Shown: positions 33,566 through 42,589, counted from the first letter of the stretch. The stretch is DNA of 64,000 nt from Neisseria sp. KEM232 (GCF_002237445.1 NZ_CP022527.1:1054001-1118000); one strand, 5' to 3'. Translations and numbers: made by a program. The notes: a model not told the origin generated them from the sequence alone.

Positions 33566-34813
33566 TCAGCCGGTAAAGCGTTTGAATACCAGCGTACCGT
33601 TGGTGCCGCCGAAGCCGAAGGAGTTGGAGAGGGCGACGTCGATTTTTGCGTCGCGGGCTTCGTTGGCGCAGTAGTCCAAATCGCAGCCTGCTTCGATGTC
33701 CTGCTCGAAGAGGTTGATGGTGGGCGGGGATTTTTGGTTGTGTACGGCCAAGACGCTGTACACGGCTTCTACTCCGCCTGCCGCGCCAAGCAGGTGGCCG
33801 GTCATGGATTTGGTGGAGTTGACGATGGTTTTGTAGGCGTGTTCGCCCAGGGCGCGTTTGAGGGCTTTGGTTTCGTTGGCATCGCCCAGCGGGGTGGACG
33901 TGCCGTGGGCGTTGACGTAGTCCACATCGGCGGCGTTCAGCCCTGCGTCTTTGAGGGCGCGGGTGACGGCCAATGCGGGGCCTTCTTCGTCGGGGGCGGT
34001 GATGTGGTAGGCATCAGAGCTCATGCCGAAGCCGACGAGTTCGGCGTAGATTTTCGCGCCGCGTTTTTTGGCGTGTTCAAGCTCTTCCAATACCAAAATG
34101 CCTGCGCCTTCGCCGATAACGAAGCCGTCGCGGCCTTTGTCCCACGGGCGGGAGGCGGTGGCGGGGTCGTCGTTGCGGGTGGAGAGGGCTTTCATGGCGG
34201 CGAATCCGCCTACGCCGAGGGTGCTGATTGCGCCTTCCGCGCCGCCGGCAATCATGATGTCGGCGTCGCCGTATTTGATGATGCGGGCGGAATCGCCGAT
34301 GGAGTGCGCGCCGGTGGTGCAGGCGGAAACCATGCCGTAGCTGGGGCCGCGGTAGCCTTTGAGGATGGTAACGTGGCCGGAGATGAGGTTGATCAGCGAA
34401 CCGGGAATGAAGAAGGGGTTGATTTTGCGCGCGCCGCCTTCGATAACGGCTTTGCCGGTGGCTTCGATGCTGGGCAGGCCGCCGATGCCGGAGCCGATGT
34501 TCACGCCGATGCGGTCTTTGTCGAGGCCGTTTACGTCGTCGAGGCCTGCGTCGGCGATGGCTTGGAGGGCGGCGGCGATGCCGTAGTGGATGAATACGTC
34601 CATGCGGCGGGCTTCTTTGGCACTGATGTATTGGCCGATGTCGAAGCCGCGCACTTCGCCTGCGATTTGGCTGTTGAGGTCGGATGCGTCAAAGCGGGTG
34701 ATGCGGCCGATGCCGCTTTTGCCGGCCAGTAGGTTGTCCCATGCGGTCGGGATGTCGTTGCCGACGGGGGATACCTGCCCGAGGCCGGTGATGACTACTC
34801 TTCGCTGACTCAT
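33566..34813 (-). CDS. fabF: Beta-ketoacyl-ACP synthase II
   Basis: Condensing enzyme of type II fatty acid elongation. 415 residues. The thiolase-fold active site is intact: nucleophile Cys in VSACTTGAHSIG (near 165), His in NAHGTSTPLGD, and His in TGHLLGAAGGVE, plus the SNSFGFGGTNGTLVF ending. The ATG at 34813 (MSQRRVVITGLG) is the family start. It lies 116 bases behind acpP on the same strand, the classical acpP-fabF order. Confidence 0.95.
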   Translation of the reverse strand: MSQRRVVITGLGQVSPVGNDIPTAWDNLLAGKSGIGRITRFDASDLNSQIAGEVRGFDIGQYISAKEARRMDVFIHYGIAAALQAIADAGLDDVNGLDKDRIGVNIGSGIGGLPSIEATGKAVIEGGARKINPFFIPGSLINLISGHVTILKGYRGPSYGMVSACTTGAHSIGDSARIIKYGDADIMIAGGAEGAISTLGVGGFAAMKALSTRNDDPATASRPWDKGRDGFVIGEGAGILVLEELEHAKKRGAKIYAELVGFGMSSDAYHITAPDEEGPALAVTRALKDAGLNAADVDYVNAHGTSTPLGDANETKALKRALGEHAYKTIVNSTKSMTGHLLGAAGGVEAVYSVLAVHNQKSPPTINLFEQDIEAGCDLDYCANEARDAKIDVALSNSFGFGGTNGTLVFKRFTG

Positions 34814-34929
34814 AAAAATCTGCTCGCTGTGGAATCGTTTGCGCCTGTTCGGCGGCGGGTTGAATGAGAAACGACCCCTGTGTGCAGGCAAGCCCGCGCG
34901 CAGAGGCCGGAATGTGTCAAAGCCGCTTA

Positions 34930-35166
34930 TCAGCCCTGATGTGCATTGATGTAGTCGATGGCAGCCTGAACGGTGGTGATTTTTTCGGCTTCTTCATCGG
35001 GGATTTCGCAGCCGAACGCTTCTTCCAAAGCCATAACCAGCTCGACGATGTCGAGGGAATCGGCGCCCAAATCGTCTTGGAAGGAAGATTCGTTTTTCAC
35101 TTCGTCAACGGTTTTGCCCAATTGCTCGGCAACGATTTCTTTCACTTTTTGGTCGACATTTGACAT
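34930..35166 (-). CDS. acpP: Acyl carrier protein
   Basis: 78-residue acidic carrier of growing fatty acyl chains. The phosphopantetheine attachment motif GADSLDIVELVMALEE is present, with Ser37 as the modified residue. It starts MSNVDQKVKEIVAEQLG and ends in DYINAHQG, both typical. TACAAT on the minus strand (35233-35228) is a likely -10 box about 60 bases before the start. Upstream gene is the peptidase at 35380, separated by a 213-base gap. Confidence 0.97.
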   Translation of the reverse strand: MSNVDQKVKEIVAEQLGKTVDEVKNESSFQDDLGADSLDIVELVMALEEAFGCEIPDEEAEKITTVQAAIDYINAHQG

Positions 35167-35227
35167 ATTTGTAAGTCCTTGTTTAAAGCCTTGCGGCGGT
35201 GGTTAATGTAAAACTTAAAACGGGCGC

Positions 35228-35233
35228 ATTGTA
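35228..35233 (-). promoter_or_regulatory. -10 box of acpP-fabF
   Basis: TACAAT read on the minus strand. The rest of the 35167-35379 gap shows only a weak -35 candidate (TGGAAA) and no DUS. Confidence 0.4.
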
Positions 35234-35379
35234 CCCGATTGGTTTAGAGTTTTCCATCTAGTTTGACGCCCCGCTGCGGGTATCCGCTTGGGCGGGGCTC
35301 GAAGCGCGGGCATCTTAGCATGGCGGCGATTTTGCCGACAAGCGCATTTTCCCTCGTTTTTTCTTATGATTACGTGTTA

Positions 35380-37401
35380 TCACGGCTTTTCTGCGCCTAC
35401 GGTCTGCTGCAAAAAGCGCAGCACGCAGGCCAGCTCGGCGGCGGTTTCTTCCTGCGTTCCGTTGCCGGTGTGGCCGCCGCCGTCGGGTGCGTAGAGCCAG
35501 GCGTTTGCGCCATAGCCGCGCAGTTTGGCGTAAAACTTTAAGGCGTGGGCGGGGTGGACGCGGTCGTCGGACAGGCTGGTGGTGATGAGGGCGGGCGGGT
35601 AGCTGAGGCCGTCTGAAAGTTTGTGGTAGGGCGACAGGGCGGCGAGGTGGGGGCGCATTTCGGGGTCGGCGGGGTCGCCGTATTCGTCCGTCCAGCTGGC
35701 GCCAGCGGAGAGTTCGGTGTAGGCGAGCATGTCGGTGAGGGGGACTTCGCACACCAGCGCGCCCATGTTTTGCGGTTCGCGCACGAAGGCGGCGGCGGCG
35801 ACGAGGCCGCCGTTGCTGCCGCCCTGCACGGCAATGCGTTCGGGCGAACTCATGCCGCGCGCGGCCAAATCGCGCACCACGGCCAGCAGATCGTCGGCGC
35901 TGCGGTGTTTGTACCTGCCCTGCGCGGCGGCGTGCCAGTGTTTGAACTCGCCGCCGCCGCGCACGTTGGCAACAACAAAAGCATTCCCCTGTTCGAGCCA
36001 GTGGCGGCCGATGCTTTCGGGGTAATGCGGCGGCTCGGGTTCGCCGAAGCCGCCGTAGGCGTAAACCAGCGTCGGCGTGTCGGGCGCGGCGGTTTTACCG
36101 ACGTGGAAATAGGGTATCCGCGTGCCGTCGGCCGATTCCGCCCAAAGCTGCTGCACGCGGATGCCGTCTGCAACAAACTGTTCGGGCTGGCGGCGCAGCA
36201 CGCTCAGTTCGTTGACGTGCAAATCGAGGGCAAACAGGGTGAGCGGCGTGGTGAAGTCGTCGGCGGCCAGATAGAGTATGTCGCCGCCCCAGGGTTGGTC
36301 GGTGATTTCCAGCGCGCCTGCGGGCAGCTCGGGCAGGCTTTGTTCTTCCCATGTTTTGCCCGTCCATTTCCACGCTTTCAGACGGCCTTTCACCTTATCC
36401 AGCAGCGACACGGCGATAAAGCGTTTGGTGGTTTCCACGCTGTCCACCGCCTGCGTGTCCGACGGCTCGAACAGCAGCGCCGCTTCGCCCAGCACGCCCT
36501 TGTTCAGCTTCACCGCCACCAGTGCGCCCGCCGGATAGCTTTGCTTGGCGCGCTGCCACGGTTCGCGCAGCTGCACGAGCAGCTGTCCCGCCGTGTAGCC
36601 GACGATGTCGCAGTCGCGCGGCAGGTTCAGTTTGGCGGTGCTGTTGTCGGGCAGCACCTGGTAATAGTCTTTGGTGAAAAAGCCTTCCGCCGCTTCGATT
36701 AAATCCACGGGCGAACCGAGGCCGTCGAGATAACGCCAGGCGTTGGCCATCATCCAGTTTTCCGCCACCTGCAACACGGGCAGGCCGTCTGAAAACGCCT
36801 GACCGCGTTCGAGCAGCCACACCTGGCGCGGATAGCCCGATTCGGTGAGCTGGCGTTCGTCCCAGGCGGGGCAGACCCACACGCTGTTTTCGTCGCGCCA
36901 CGAAATATGGTTTTTGCCCGCCGGAAAGTGGAAGCCGTTTTCGACGATGCGCCGCCCGGCCAAATCGAATTCCAGCGTGTAGGACGCGTCGCCACCCGCC
37001 GCGCTCAGGCTCAACAGCACGCGCAGCGGCTGCTCGACATAATGCGACACGCCGTCGAGATAAACATCGTCGCCGAGAATTTCGTCGAAATCGGCCACGG
37101 AAAACAGCACTTCCCAATCGGGCAGACCGGCGCGGTAGGAGGCGGCGGAGCAGACGCGGTAGACGCCTTTGGGAAAGTCTTCGCTCTGGTAAAAATGGTA
37201 CATCCGCGCGCGGTGTTCCTGGCAAAACGGAATCTGCCGCTCGTCGCGCATGGCTTCGGCGATGTCGTCGCGCAGGGCGCGGAAGACGTCGTCGCCGGCA
37301 AAGCGCGCCAGCGTTTCGCCGTGGGCGCTGCGGGCGAAATCCTGCGTGGCGGGGTCGGAAAGATTGTGGAAACGGGAAAACGGATCGTGTTGCTCGGGCA
37401 T
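35380..37401 (-). CDS. Prolyl oligopeptidase family serine peptidase (S9A)
   Basis: 673 residues, no signal peptide, so probably cytoplasmic. N-terminal seven-blade propeller region (to about residue 400) and C-terminal alpha/beta hydrolase domain. Catalytic triad visible: Ser in VQGGSNGGLVAAAA (near 540), Asp in SLSDDRVHPAHALKF, His in GGGHTGNGTQEE. YAYGGFGEPEPPHY and VVANVRGGGEF are the oxyanion-hole and family signatures. Cleaves short peptides after proline. A DUS encodes SDGL in two surface positions and GRLK in the propeller. Confidence 0.9.
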   Translation of the reverse strand: MPEQHDPFSRFHNLSDPATQDFARSAHGETLARFAGDDVFRALRDDIAEAMRDERQIPFCQEHRARMYHFYQSEDFPKGVYRVCSAASYRAGLPDWEVLFSVADFDEILGDDVYLDGVSHYVEQPLRVLLSLSAAGGDASYTLEFDLAGRRIVENGFHFPAGKNHISWRDENSVWVCPAWDERQLTESGYPRQVWLLERGQAFSDGLPVLQVAENWMMANAWRYLDGLGSPVDLIEAAEGFFTKDYYQVLPDNSTAKLNLPRDCDIVGYTAGQLLVQLREPWQRAKQSYPAGALVAVKLNKGVLGEAALLFEPSDTQAVDSVETTKRFIAVSLLDKVKGRLKAWKWTGKTWEEQSLPELPAGALEITDQPWGGDILYLAADDFTTPLTLFALDLHVNELSVLRRQPEQFVADGIRVQQLWAESADGTRIPYFHVGKTAAPDTPTLVYAYGGFGEPEPPHYPESIGRHWLEQGNAFVVANVRGGGEFKHWHAAAQGRYKHRSADDLLAVVRDLAARGMSSPERIAVQGGSNGGLVAAAAFVREPQNMGALVCEVPLTDMLAYTELSAGASWTDEYGDPADPEMRPHLAALSPYHKLSDGLSYPPALITTSLSDDRVHPAHALKFYAKLRGYGANAWLYAPDGGGHTGNGTQEETAAELACVLRFLQQTVGAEKP

Positions 37402-37445
37402 GGTGTGAGGCTGTCTGAAAAGGAGAAAAGGGCGCGATTATAAAC

Positions 37446-37480
37446 AAAAAGGCCGTCTGAAACGTTTTCAGACGGCCTCT
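37446..37480. terminator. Inverted DUS pair after the acp gene
   Basis: AAAAAGGCCGTCTGAAAC and GTTTTCAGACGGCCTC between the acp stop and the peptidase start. Confidence 0.75.
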
Positions 37481-37495
37481 GCGCTTGATGCACAA

Positions 37496-37867
37496 TCAGC
37501 GGGGCGTACAGCTTTTGAACAGGATTTCGTCTTTCGGCGAAGTGATCATGATGGGCTGCTTGTGGTAGGTTTTGGTGCTCATCTCGCTGGTGCTCAGAGT
37601 GTAGCCGCCCTCGTCGATGAAGAAAGTGTCCACATTGTCGGAGCGGTCGAGGTTGATGTCCATGGTGCGGTTGCGGCCGTTGATGCGGGCAACGGCGTAG
37701 TTGGGCAGGCCTTGTTTGTTAAAACCGTAGGTCACGTTGATGCGTTTGCCCTGCTGGCAGCGGTAGCTGACGGTTTTTTTGCTGACGGTGGGATTGCCGG
37801 TTTCGGCCATGGCGGTGCCGCTGAGGGCAACCAGGGAAGACAGTACGACGGCAGACAACAGTTTCAT
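37496..37867 (-). CDS. Adhesin complex protein (ACP), MliC-like surface protein
   Basis: 123 residues with a Sec signal peptide (MKLLSAVVLSSLVALSGTAMA). The mature part, SKKTVSYRCQQGKRINVTYGFNKQGL...YHKQPIMITSPKDEILFKSCTPR, closely follows what I remember of neisserial ACP. In N. meningitidis and N. gonorrhoeae ACP adheres to cells and inhibits C-type lysozyme through a MliC-like beta-barrel; two cysteines (YRCQQG and KSCTPR) would form its disulfide. ATG at 37867, TGAGGAT upstream. The lysozyme-inhibitor role here is inferred from homology by eye. Confidence 0.85.
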   Translation of the reverse strand: MKLLSAVVLSSLVALSGTAMAETGNPTVSKKTVSYRCQQGKRINVTYGFNKQGLPNYAVARINGRNRTMDINLDRSDNVDTFFIDEGGYTLSTSEMSTKTYHKQPIMITSPKDEILFKSCTPR

Positions 37868-38197
37868 ATGCGTATCCTCAATTAAGTAGATTGGATGAAA
37901 ATCCTTTGCGGCAGACGCCCGCCGCAAAAGCGCCGCCATACTAAGGCTTTTTCTGTTAAAAAAGCAAAGGCATTCGGATAATTTTTGTAAACAGAAAAAC
38001 CCAATGCGATAGCTTTTAACACAACCAGAGGCCGTCTGAAACCGCCCGATGCCCTACGGAACGGGCTTCTTCCCGTTTCGCCGCCGCAGCGTTCAGACGG
38101 CCTGTCTTTCAAAAATACGGAAAAGCGCGTAAAATCCGCGTAAATTTTCTTTATCCGCAGGCAGATTCAACTGCCTGTTTTTTATCAGGTAAAAAAC
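37868..38197. other. Divergent intergenic region between acp and lysS
   Basis: 330 bases. An AT-rich part (about 37930-38025) probably holds the acp promoter on the minus strand. A widely spaced inverted DUS pair spans 38031-38101. No additional gene is seen. Confidence 0.55.
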
Positions 38198-39709
38198 ATG
38201 ACCGAACAGCACAATCCCGCCGAAGAAGCCCATATCGACGAAAACCAAATCATCGCTATCCGCCGCGAAAAACTCAACGCCATCCGCGCCGAACGCATCG
38301 CGTTCCCCAACGATTTCAAACGCGACAGCTTCGCTGCCGAGCTGCATGAAAAATACGACGCTTTAAGTAAAGAAGAACTCGACCCGCAGGCAATCCCGGT
38401 AAAAATCGCCGGCCGCATGATGCTCAAACGCGCGATGGGCAAGGCCAGCTTTGCCACCGTGCAGGACGCAACCGGCCAAATACAGCTCTACATCAACAAT
38501 CAGGGCGTGGGCGAGGCGGCGCACGAAGATTTCAAACATTGGGACATGGGCGACATCGTCGGCGCGGAAGGTACTTTGTTCAAAACCAACCACGGCGAGC
38601 TGACCGTGCGCGTGTCCAATGTGCGCCTGTTGTCCAAATCGCTGCGCCCGCTGCCCGACAAACACAAGGGTTTGGCCGACCAAGAGGCAAAATACCGCCA
38701 ACGTTATGTCGATCTGATTGTGAACCCCGAATCGCGCGACACCTTTATCAAACGCAGCCGCATCATCCAAACCGTACGCAACTATATGGTGAACGAGCGT
38801 TATCTCGAAGTGGAAACGCCGATGATGCACCCGATTCCCGGCGGCGCAACGGCCAAGCCTTTCGTAACCCATCACAACGCGCTGGATATGCCGCTGTATC
38901 TGCGTATCGCGCCGGAGCTGTATTTGAAACGCTTGGTGGTGGGCGGCTTGGAGCGCGTGTTTGAAATCAACCGCAGCTTCCGCAACGAGGGCATGAGCAC
39001 GCGCCACAACCCCGAATTCACCATGATGGAATTTTACGAGGCCTTCTGCACCTACGAGCGCATGATGGAAATGACCGAGGGAGTCATCCGCGCCTGTGCA
39101 CAGGCCGTCTGCGGTACGGCCAAAATCAGCTACAACGGCAAAGAAGTCGATTTGGAAAGCCCGTTTGAGCGTTTGACGATTTTGGAAGCCATCAAAAAAT
39201 ACAATCCGCACTACACCGACGAGCAGCTTTTTGACGCCGAATGGCTGAAAAAAGAAATCGTGCGCCACGGCGAAAGCCTGCCGCCCGCGCCCGGCATCGG
39301 CAGCCTGCAACTGGCTCTGTTTGAAGGCTGCGCCGAAGGCAAACTGTGGAACCCGACTTTCATCATCGATTATCCGGTGGAAGTATCGCCGCTGGCGCGC
39401 GCCTCCGACACCAAGCCCGGCCTGACCGACCGTTTTGAATTGTTTGTCGTCGGCCGCGAGCTGGCCAACGGCTATTCCGAGCTGAACGACCCCGAAGACC
39501 AGTCCGCCCGCTTCAAAGCCCAAGTGGCGCAGAAAGACGCAGGCGACGACGAAGCCATGCACTACGACGCCGACTACATCCGCGCGATGGAATACGGCCT
39601 GCCCCCCACCGGCGGCAGCGGCATCGGCCTCGACCGCCTCGTGATGCTGCTCACCGACGCGCAAAGCATCCGCGACGTGATTCTGTTCCCGCAGATGCGG
39701 CCGGAGTAG
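38198..39709 (+). CDS. lysS: Lysyl-tRNA synthetase (class II)
   Basis: 503 residues, full length. N-terminal OB-fold anticodon-binding domain (KIAGRMMLKRAMGKASFATVQD), class II motif 1-3 catalytic domain with RIAPELYLKRLVVGGLERVFEINRSFRNEG (motif 2), TMMEFYEAF and the C-terminal GGSGIGLDRLVMLLTDAQSIRDV (motif 3). Charges tRNA-Lys. TTATCAGGTAAAAAAC precedes the ATG. Followed by a DUS terminator. Confidence 0.96.
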   Translation: MTEQHNPAEEAHIDENQIIAIRREKLNAIRAERIAFPNDFKRDSFAAELHEKYDALSKEELDPQAIPVKIAGRMMLKRAMGKASFATVQDATGQIQLYINNQGVGEAAHEDFKHWDMGDIVGAEGTLFKTNHGELTVRVSNVRLLSKSLRPLPDKHKGLADQEAKYRQRYVDLIVNPESRDTFIKRSRIIQTVRNYMVNERYLEVETPMMHPIPGGATAKPFVTHHNALDMPLYLRIAPELYLKRLVVGGLERVFEINRSFRNEGMSTRHNPEFTMMEFYEAFCTYERMMEMTEGVIRACAQAVCGTAKISYNGKEVDLESPFERLTILEAIKKYNPHYTDEQLFDAEWLKKEIVRHGESLPPAPGIGSLQLALFEGCAEGKLWNPTFIIDYPVEVSPLARASDTKPGLTDRFELFVVGRELANGYSELNDPEDQSARFKAQVAQKDAGDDEAMHYDADYIRAMEYGLPPTGGSGIGLDRLVMLLTDAQSIRDVILFPQMRPE

Positions 39710-39728
39710 GCGCAGCGTTCACAGACCA

Positions 39729-39771
39729 AAAAGGCCGTCTGAAAACCCGGTTCAGGTTTTCAGACGGCCTC
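39729..39771 (+). terminator. Inverted DUS pair after lysS
   Basis: AAAAAGGCCGTCTGAAAACC and GGTTTTCAGACGGCCTC; the ubiX -10 box begins 4 bases later. Confidence 0.8.
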
Positions 39772-39774
39772 ATC

Positions 39775-39780
39775 TATAAT
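39775..39780 (+). promoter_or_regulatory. -10 box of ubiX
   Basis: TATAAT 83 bases before the ubiX ATG, immediately behind the lysS DUS hairpin; a second DUS follows in the leader at 39796-39808. Confidence 0.4.
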
Positions 39781-39862
39781 GCCGCCCCGGCCGAGAGGCC
39801 GTCTGAAACCCGTCTGCAAGAAAGAAGCGGACGGCTGCCACCCCGAACCCGAAGGACAACCC

Positions 39863-40450
39863 ATGCACACACGCCGCATCATCGTCGGCATCAGCGGCGC
39901 CAGCGGCTTCCAATACGGCCGCGCCGCCCTCGAAATCCTGCGCGCCCTGCCCGACGTCGAAAGCCACCTGATTGTCAGCAAAGGCGCCGAACTCACCCGC
40001 GCCCTCGAAACGCCCTACGGCAAAGATGATATCTACGGCCTCGCCGACACCGTCCACGCCATCGGCAACCTCGGCGCGCCCGTGTCCAGCGGCTCGTTTC
40101 CCGTGCACGGCATGATTGTCGCCCCCTGCTCCATGCGCACGCTGGCCGCCGTCGCCCACGGCTTCGCCGACAACCTGCTCACCCGCGCCGCCGACGTCAC
40201 CCTCAAAGAGCGCCGCCGCCTCGTGCTGATGGTGCGCGAAACTCCGCTCAACCTAGCCCACCTCGACAACATGCGCCGCGTCAGCGAAATGGGCGGCATC
40301 GTCTTCCCGCCCGTGCCCGCCCTCTACCACCGCCCGCAAACCGCCGACGAAATCGTCGCCCACAGCACCGCCCGCGCCCTCGGCCTGCTCGGCCTCGACA
40401 TCCCCAACAGCCCGCAATGGACGGGCGGCGCGGCGGATAAGGCCGTCTGA
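39863..40450 (+). CDS. ubiX: Flavin prenyltransferase UbiX
   Basis: Makes the prenylated FMN cofactor needed by the UbiD decarboxylase in ubiquinone synthesis. 195 residues of the flavoprotein (Pad1/UbiX) fold. Signatures: IIVGISGASGFQYGRAALE near the N-terminus, SGSFPVHGMIVAPCSMRTLAAVAHG (FMN site) and RRRLVLMVRETPLNLAHLDNM with the phosphate-binding Arg. GAAGGAC precedes the ATG. The stop codon is the TGA of a DUS (AAGGCCGTCTGA), giving the C-terminus DKAV. Confidence 0.93.
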   Translation: MHTRRIIVGISGASGFQYGRAALEILRALPDVESHLIVSKGAELTRALETPYGKDDIYGLADTVHAIGNLGAPVSSGSFPVHGMIVAPCSMRTLAAVAHGFADNLLTRAADVTLKERRRLVLMVRETPLNLAHLDNMRRVSEMGGIVFPPVPALYHRPQTADEIVAHSTARALGLLGLDIPNSPQWTGGAADKAV

Positions 40451-40471
40451 AACCCGTTTTCAGACGGCCTC
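40438..40471 (+). terminator. Inverted DUS pair over the ubiX stop codon
   Basis: AAGGCCGTCTGAAAC and GTTTTCAGACGGCCT; left arm contains the stop. Confidence 0.75.
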
Positions 40472-40532
40472 CCCGTCCCAAACCCCATACAAAACGGAAA
40501 AACACCCCCTTCCCGCCAACAAAGCCCCAACC

Positions 40533-41096
40533 ATGAAACGCACCCTCTCCGCCGCCGAAAAAGGCCGTCTGAAAACCCATCTGCGCCGTGGCGGCCTCAT
40601 CGCCTATCCCACCGAATCCTGCTACGGCCTCGGCTGCCTGCCGCGCCATGCCAAAGCACTCAGAACGCTCGTCCGCCTCAAACGCCGCCCGCAGCACAAA
40701 GGCATGATTGTTATCGGTGACAGCCTTGCCCGCCTGCGCCCGCTGCTGCGTCCGCTGCCCGAGTCCGACGCGGCCGCGCTGCACGACATCTGGCCGGCGC
40801 GCGAAACCTTTCTGCTGCCCGCCGCCCCCGGCCTGCCGCCGCTGCTGCGCGGCAAAGGACGCGGCAAACTCGCCGTGCGCGTGCCCGCTCACGCCGCCGC
40901 CCGCGACCTGTGCCGCCTGCTCGGCACGCCGCTGGTGTCCACTTCGTGCAACCGTGCGGGCAAACGCCCCTGCCGCAGCGAGCGCGAAACCCGCCGCCAG
41001 TTCGGCCGCAGCGCACGTATCGTCGGCGGCCGCTGCGGCCAAAGCAAAACGCCCAGCCGCATCACCGACTGGGCAACGGGAAAACGCTTGCGCTGA
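40533..41096 (+). CDS. tsaC: Threonylcarbamoyl-AMP synthase (YrdC/Sua5 family)
   Basis: Makes threonylcarbamoyl-AMP from Thr, bicarbonate and ATP, the first step of t6A tRNA modification (TsaB, also in this window, acts in the second). 187 residues, the length of E. coli TsaC rather than the longer Sua5. Visible: GGLIAYPTESCYGLGC, the KRRPQHKGMIVIGDS loop (KxR), VRVPAHAAARDL and STSCNRAGKRPC, ending KTPSRITDWATGKRLR. A DUS near the start encodes GRLK. Arg-rich and GC-rich overall. Confidence 0.9.
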   Translation: MKRTLSAAEKGRLKTHLRRGGLIAYPTESCYGLGCLPRHAKALRTLVRLKRRPQHKGMIVIGDSLARLRPLLRPLPESDAAALHDIWPARETFLLPAAPGLPPLLRGKGRGKLAVRVPAHAAARDLCRLLGTPLVSTSCNRAGKRPCRSERETRRQFGRSARIVGGRCGQSKTPSRITDWATGKRLR

Positions 41097-41111
41097 ACCT
41101 TGAATCCCGCG

Positions 41112-41159
41112 CAAAAAGGCCGTCTGAAAACCGTAAAACAGGTTTTCAGACGGCCTTTT
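41112..41159. terminator. Inverted DUS pair between convergent tsaC and mscL
   Basis: AAAAAGGCCGTCTGAAAACC and GGTTTTCAGACGGCCTTTT; T-runs on both sides make it suitable as a bidirectional terminator. Confidence 0.85.
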
Positions 41160-41168
41160 GTCTGCCGC

Positions 41169-41609
41169 TTATTTTTTCAGCGAATCACGGATTTCGCGCA
41201 GCAGCAGCACTTCTTCGCTCGGCTCGGCGGGGGCGGCGTCGGCAGGCGCTTCAACCTTGTTTTTCAGTGTGTTGAGGGCTTTCACCACCATAAAGATGGC
41301 GGAGGCGATGATGAGGAAGCTGATGATGCTGTTGATAAACAGGCCGAGGTTGAGCGTTACCGCACCTGCGGCTTTGGCGGCGGCCAGCGAGGCGTAGCCG
41401 CTTTCGGGGGCGGGCACGCCGTCTTTGAGGGTGATGAAGAGGTTGGAGAAATCCACGCCGCCGATCAAAAGGCCGATGGGGGGCATGATCACGTCGTCCA
41501 CCAGCGATTTGACGATGCCGGAGAAGGCGGTACCCACCACCATACCGACGGCCAGGTCCACCACGTTGCCGCGCATGATAAAGTCTTTAAACTCTTGTTT
41601 AATCGACAC
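41169..41609 (-). CDS. mscL: Large-conductance mechanosensitive channel
   Basis: 146 residues, two transmembrane helices, forms a pentameric channel that opens under osmotic downshock. FKDFIMRGNVVDLAVGMVVGTAFSGIVKSLVDDVIMPPIG is the highly conserved pore helix; the second helix is LGLFINSIISFLIIASAIFMVVKAL; the cytoplasmic end bears the EVLLLREIRDSLKK bundle helix. The start is GTG at 41609, with AAAGGAAAG upstream. Confidence 0.95.
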   Translation of the reverse strand: MSIKQEFKDFIMRGNVVDLAVGMVVGTAFSGIVKSLVDDVIMPPIGLLIGGVDFSNLFITLKDGVPAPESGYASLAAAKAAGAVTLNLGLFINSIISFLIIASAIFMVVKALNTLKNKVEAPADAAPAEPSEEVLLLREIRDSLKK

Positions 41610-41739
41610 TTGTCTTTCCTTTTTGTATGTTTGCGAAACGAAAGGGCGGCAGTGTAAAGAAATCGCGCAACCCGTGCGGCGGCGGCGCGATTTTCGGTTG
41701 CTTTTCGGTTATGTGCGGCGAACGGGGGCAAACGGCTTT

Positions 41740-42342
41740 TCAGCGGTGCAGAGCGGCGGTTTTGACCCATGCCAGAAGTTCGCGCGTCAGTTTGCGCAGG
41801 TAGTTGGGGGCGGAGTCGCCGCAGTCGGGGGCGGCGTACAGCTGCGTTTCCTTGTCCGGCCAGTGGCGGCGTGCCAGCCATTGCGCGCGCGGCAGGTGGA
41901 AATCGTCGCTGACGATGGCAATGTGTTTTTCCGTGCCCAAGAGTACGCGGCTGAACGCGATGTTTTCGTAGGTGCTTTCCGAGCGGTTTTCGACGGCGAT
42001 GTCGCGGCGCGGCACGCCTGCGGCTGCGGCCATGTCGCGCATGGCTTCGGCTTCGTTGCTGCCGTCGCCGTCGGTGCCGCCCGACATGATGAGCCGCCGC
42101 GCTTTGCCCGCATGATAAAGCGCCACGCCCGCTTCGACGCGGCTGCGCAGACAGGGATTGGGGCGGCCGCGACGGTTGACGGCGTTGCCGAGCACCACCG
42201 CCGCGTCCGCCGCCGGAGCGCCGTGTACGGGCTGCGCCGCCCGTTCCGCCAGCGCATCAAGCGCCAATATGCCCGCCGCCCACAAAAGCAGGCCGCCACC
42301 CGCCGCCGCGCAAACCGCGCGCCGCATTCTGCGTTTTGCCAT
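41740..42342 (-). CDS. DUF218 (YdcF/SanA/ElyC-like) protein with N-terminal membrane anchor
   Basis: 200 residues: one N-terminal transmembrane helix (AVCAAAGGGLLLWAAGILALDAL) and a periplasmic DUF218 domain with AAVVLGNAV, RVEAGVALYHAGKARRLIMSGG, the NRSESTYENIAFSRVLL block and SDDFHLPRAQWLARR. This family includes SanA and ElyC, linked to envelope integrity; the chemistry is not settled. ATG 42342 is chosen over 42372 because AAAGGAC lies 7 bases before it. The divergent neighbour is the riboswitch-controlled exporter. Confidence 0.85.
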   Translation of the reverse strand: MAKRRMRRAVCAAAGGGLLLWAAGILALDALAERAAQPVHGAPAADAAVVLGNAVNRRGRPNPCLRSRVEAGVALYHAGKARRLIMSGGTDGDGSNEAEAMRDMAAAAGVPRRDIAVENRSESTYENIAFSRVLLGTEKHIAIVSDDFHLPRAQWLARRHWPDKETQLYAAPDCGDSAPNYLRKLTRELLAWVKTAALHR

Positions 42343-42393
42343 GTCCGTGTCCTTTATCTTTATTGTCTGCAAAATGCCGACGATAACACGCTT

Positions 42394-42435
42394 GAGGCCG
42401 TCTGAAACGCGGCGGCGCTTTCTTTCAGACGGCCT
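42394..42435. repeat. Inverted DUS pair upstream of the riboswitch
   Basis: GAGGCCGTCTGAAAC and TTTCAGACGGCCT with a 13-base interior, between the divergent promoters. Confidence 0.65.
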
Positions 42436-42442
42436 GTGCCGC

Positions 42443-42448
42443 TATAAT
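42443..42448 (+). promoter_or_regulatory. -10 box of the riboswitch transcript
   Basis: TATAAT about 13-20 bases before the first conserved riboswitch base; the DUS at 42423-42434 occupies the -35 region. Confidence 0.5.
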
Positions 42449-42454
42449 CGCGCC

Positions 42455-42580
42455 CGCTCTCGAGGGAGTAGCCGTCCGCGCGCCGTTTCAGGCAGCGCGC
42501 GGAGCCTGCGTCAACACAATTGCCGGTCGGCATGGCGCAGGCATCTTCCCGCCGGAAGACTGGCAAGACTTGGGGCATAC
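42455..42580 (+). promoter_or_regulatory. yybP-ykoY manganese riboswitch aptamer
   Basis: The leader of the GDT1-family gene carries the hallmark GAGGGAGTAGC at 42462-42472 (loop L1), then GCGTCAACA at 42508-42516, the same pair of blocks seen in the E. coli alx and mntP leaders, and a later GGCAAGACTTGGGGCAT (42562-42578) suited to the second conserved loop. yybP-ykoY RNAs bind Mn2+ where the two loops meet. The gene behind it belongs to a family of Mn2+/Ca2+ exporters, which makes the assignment coherent. Confidence 0.8.
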
Positions 42581-42589
42581 CGACGCATT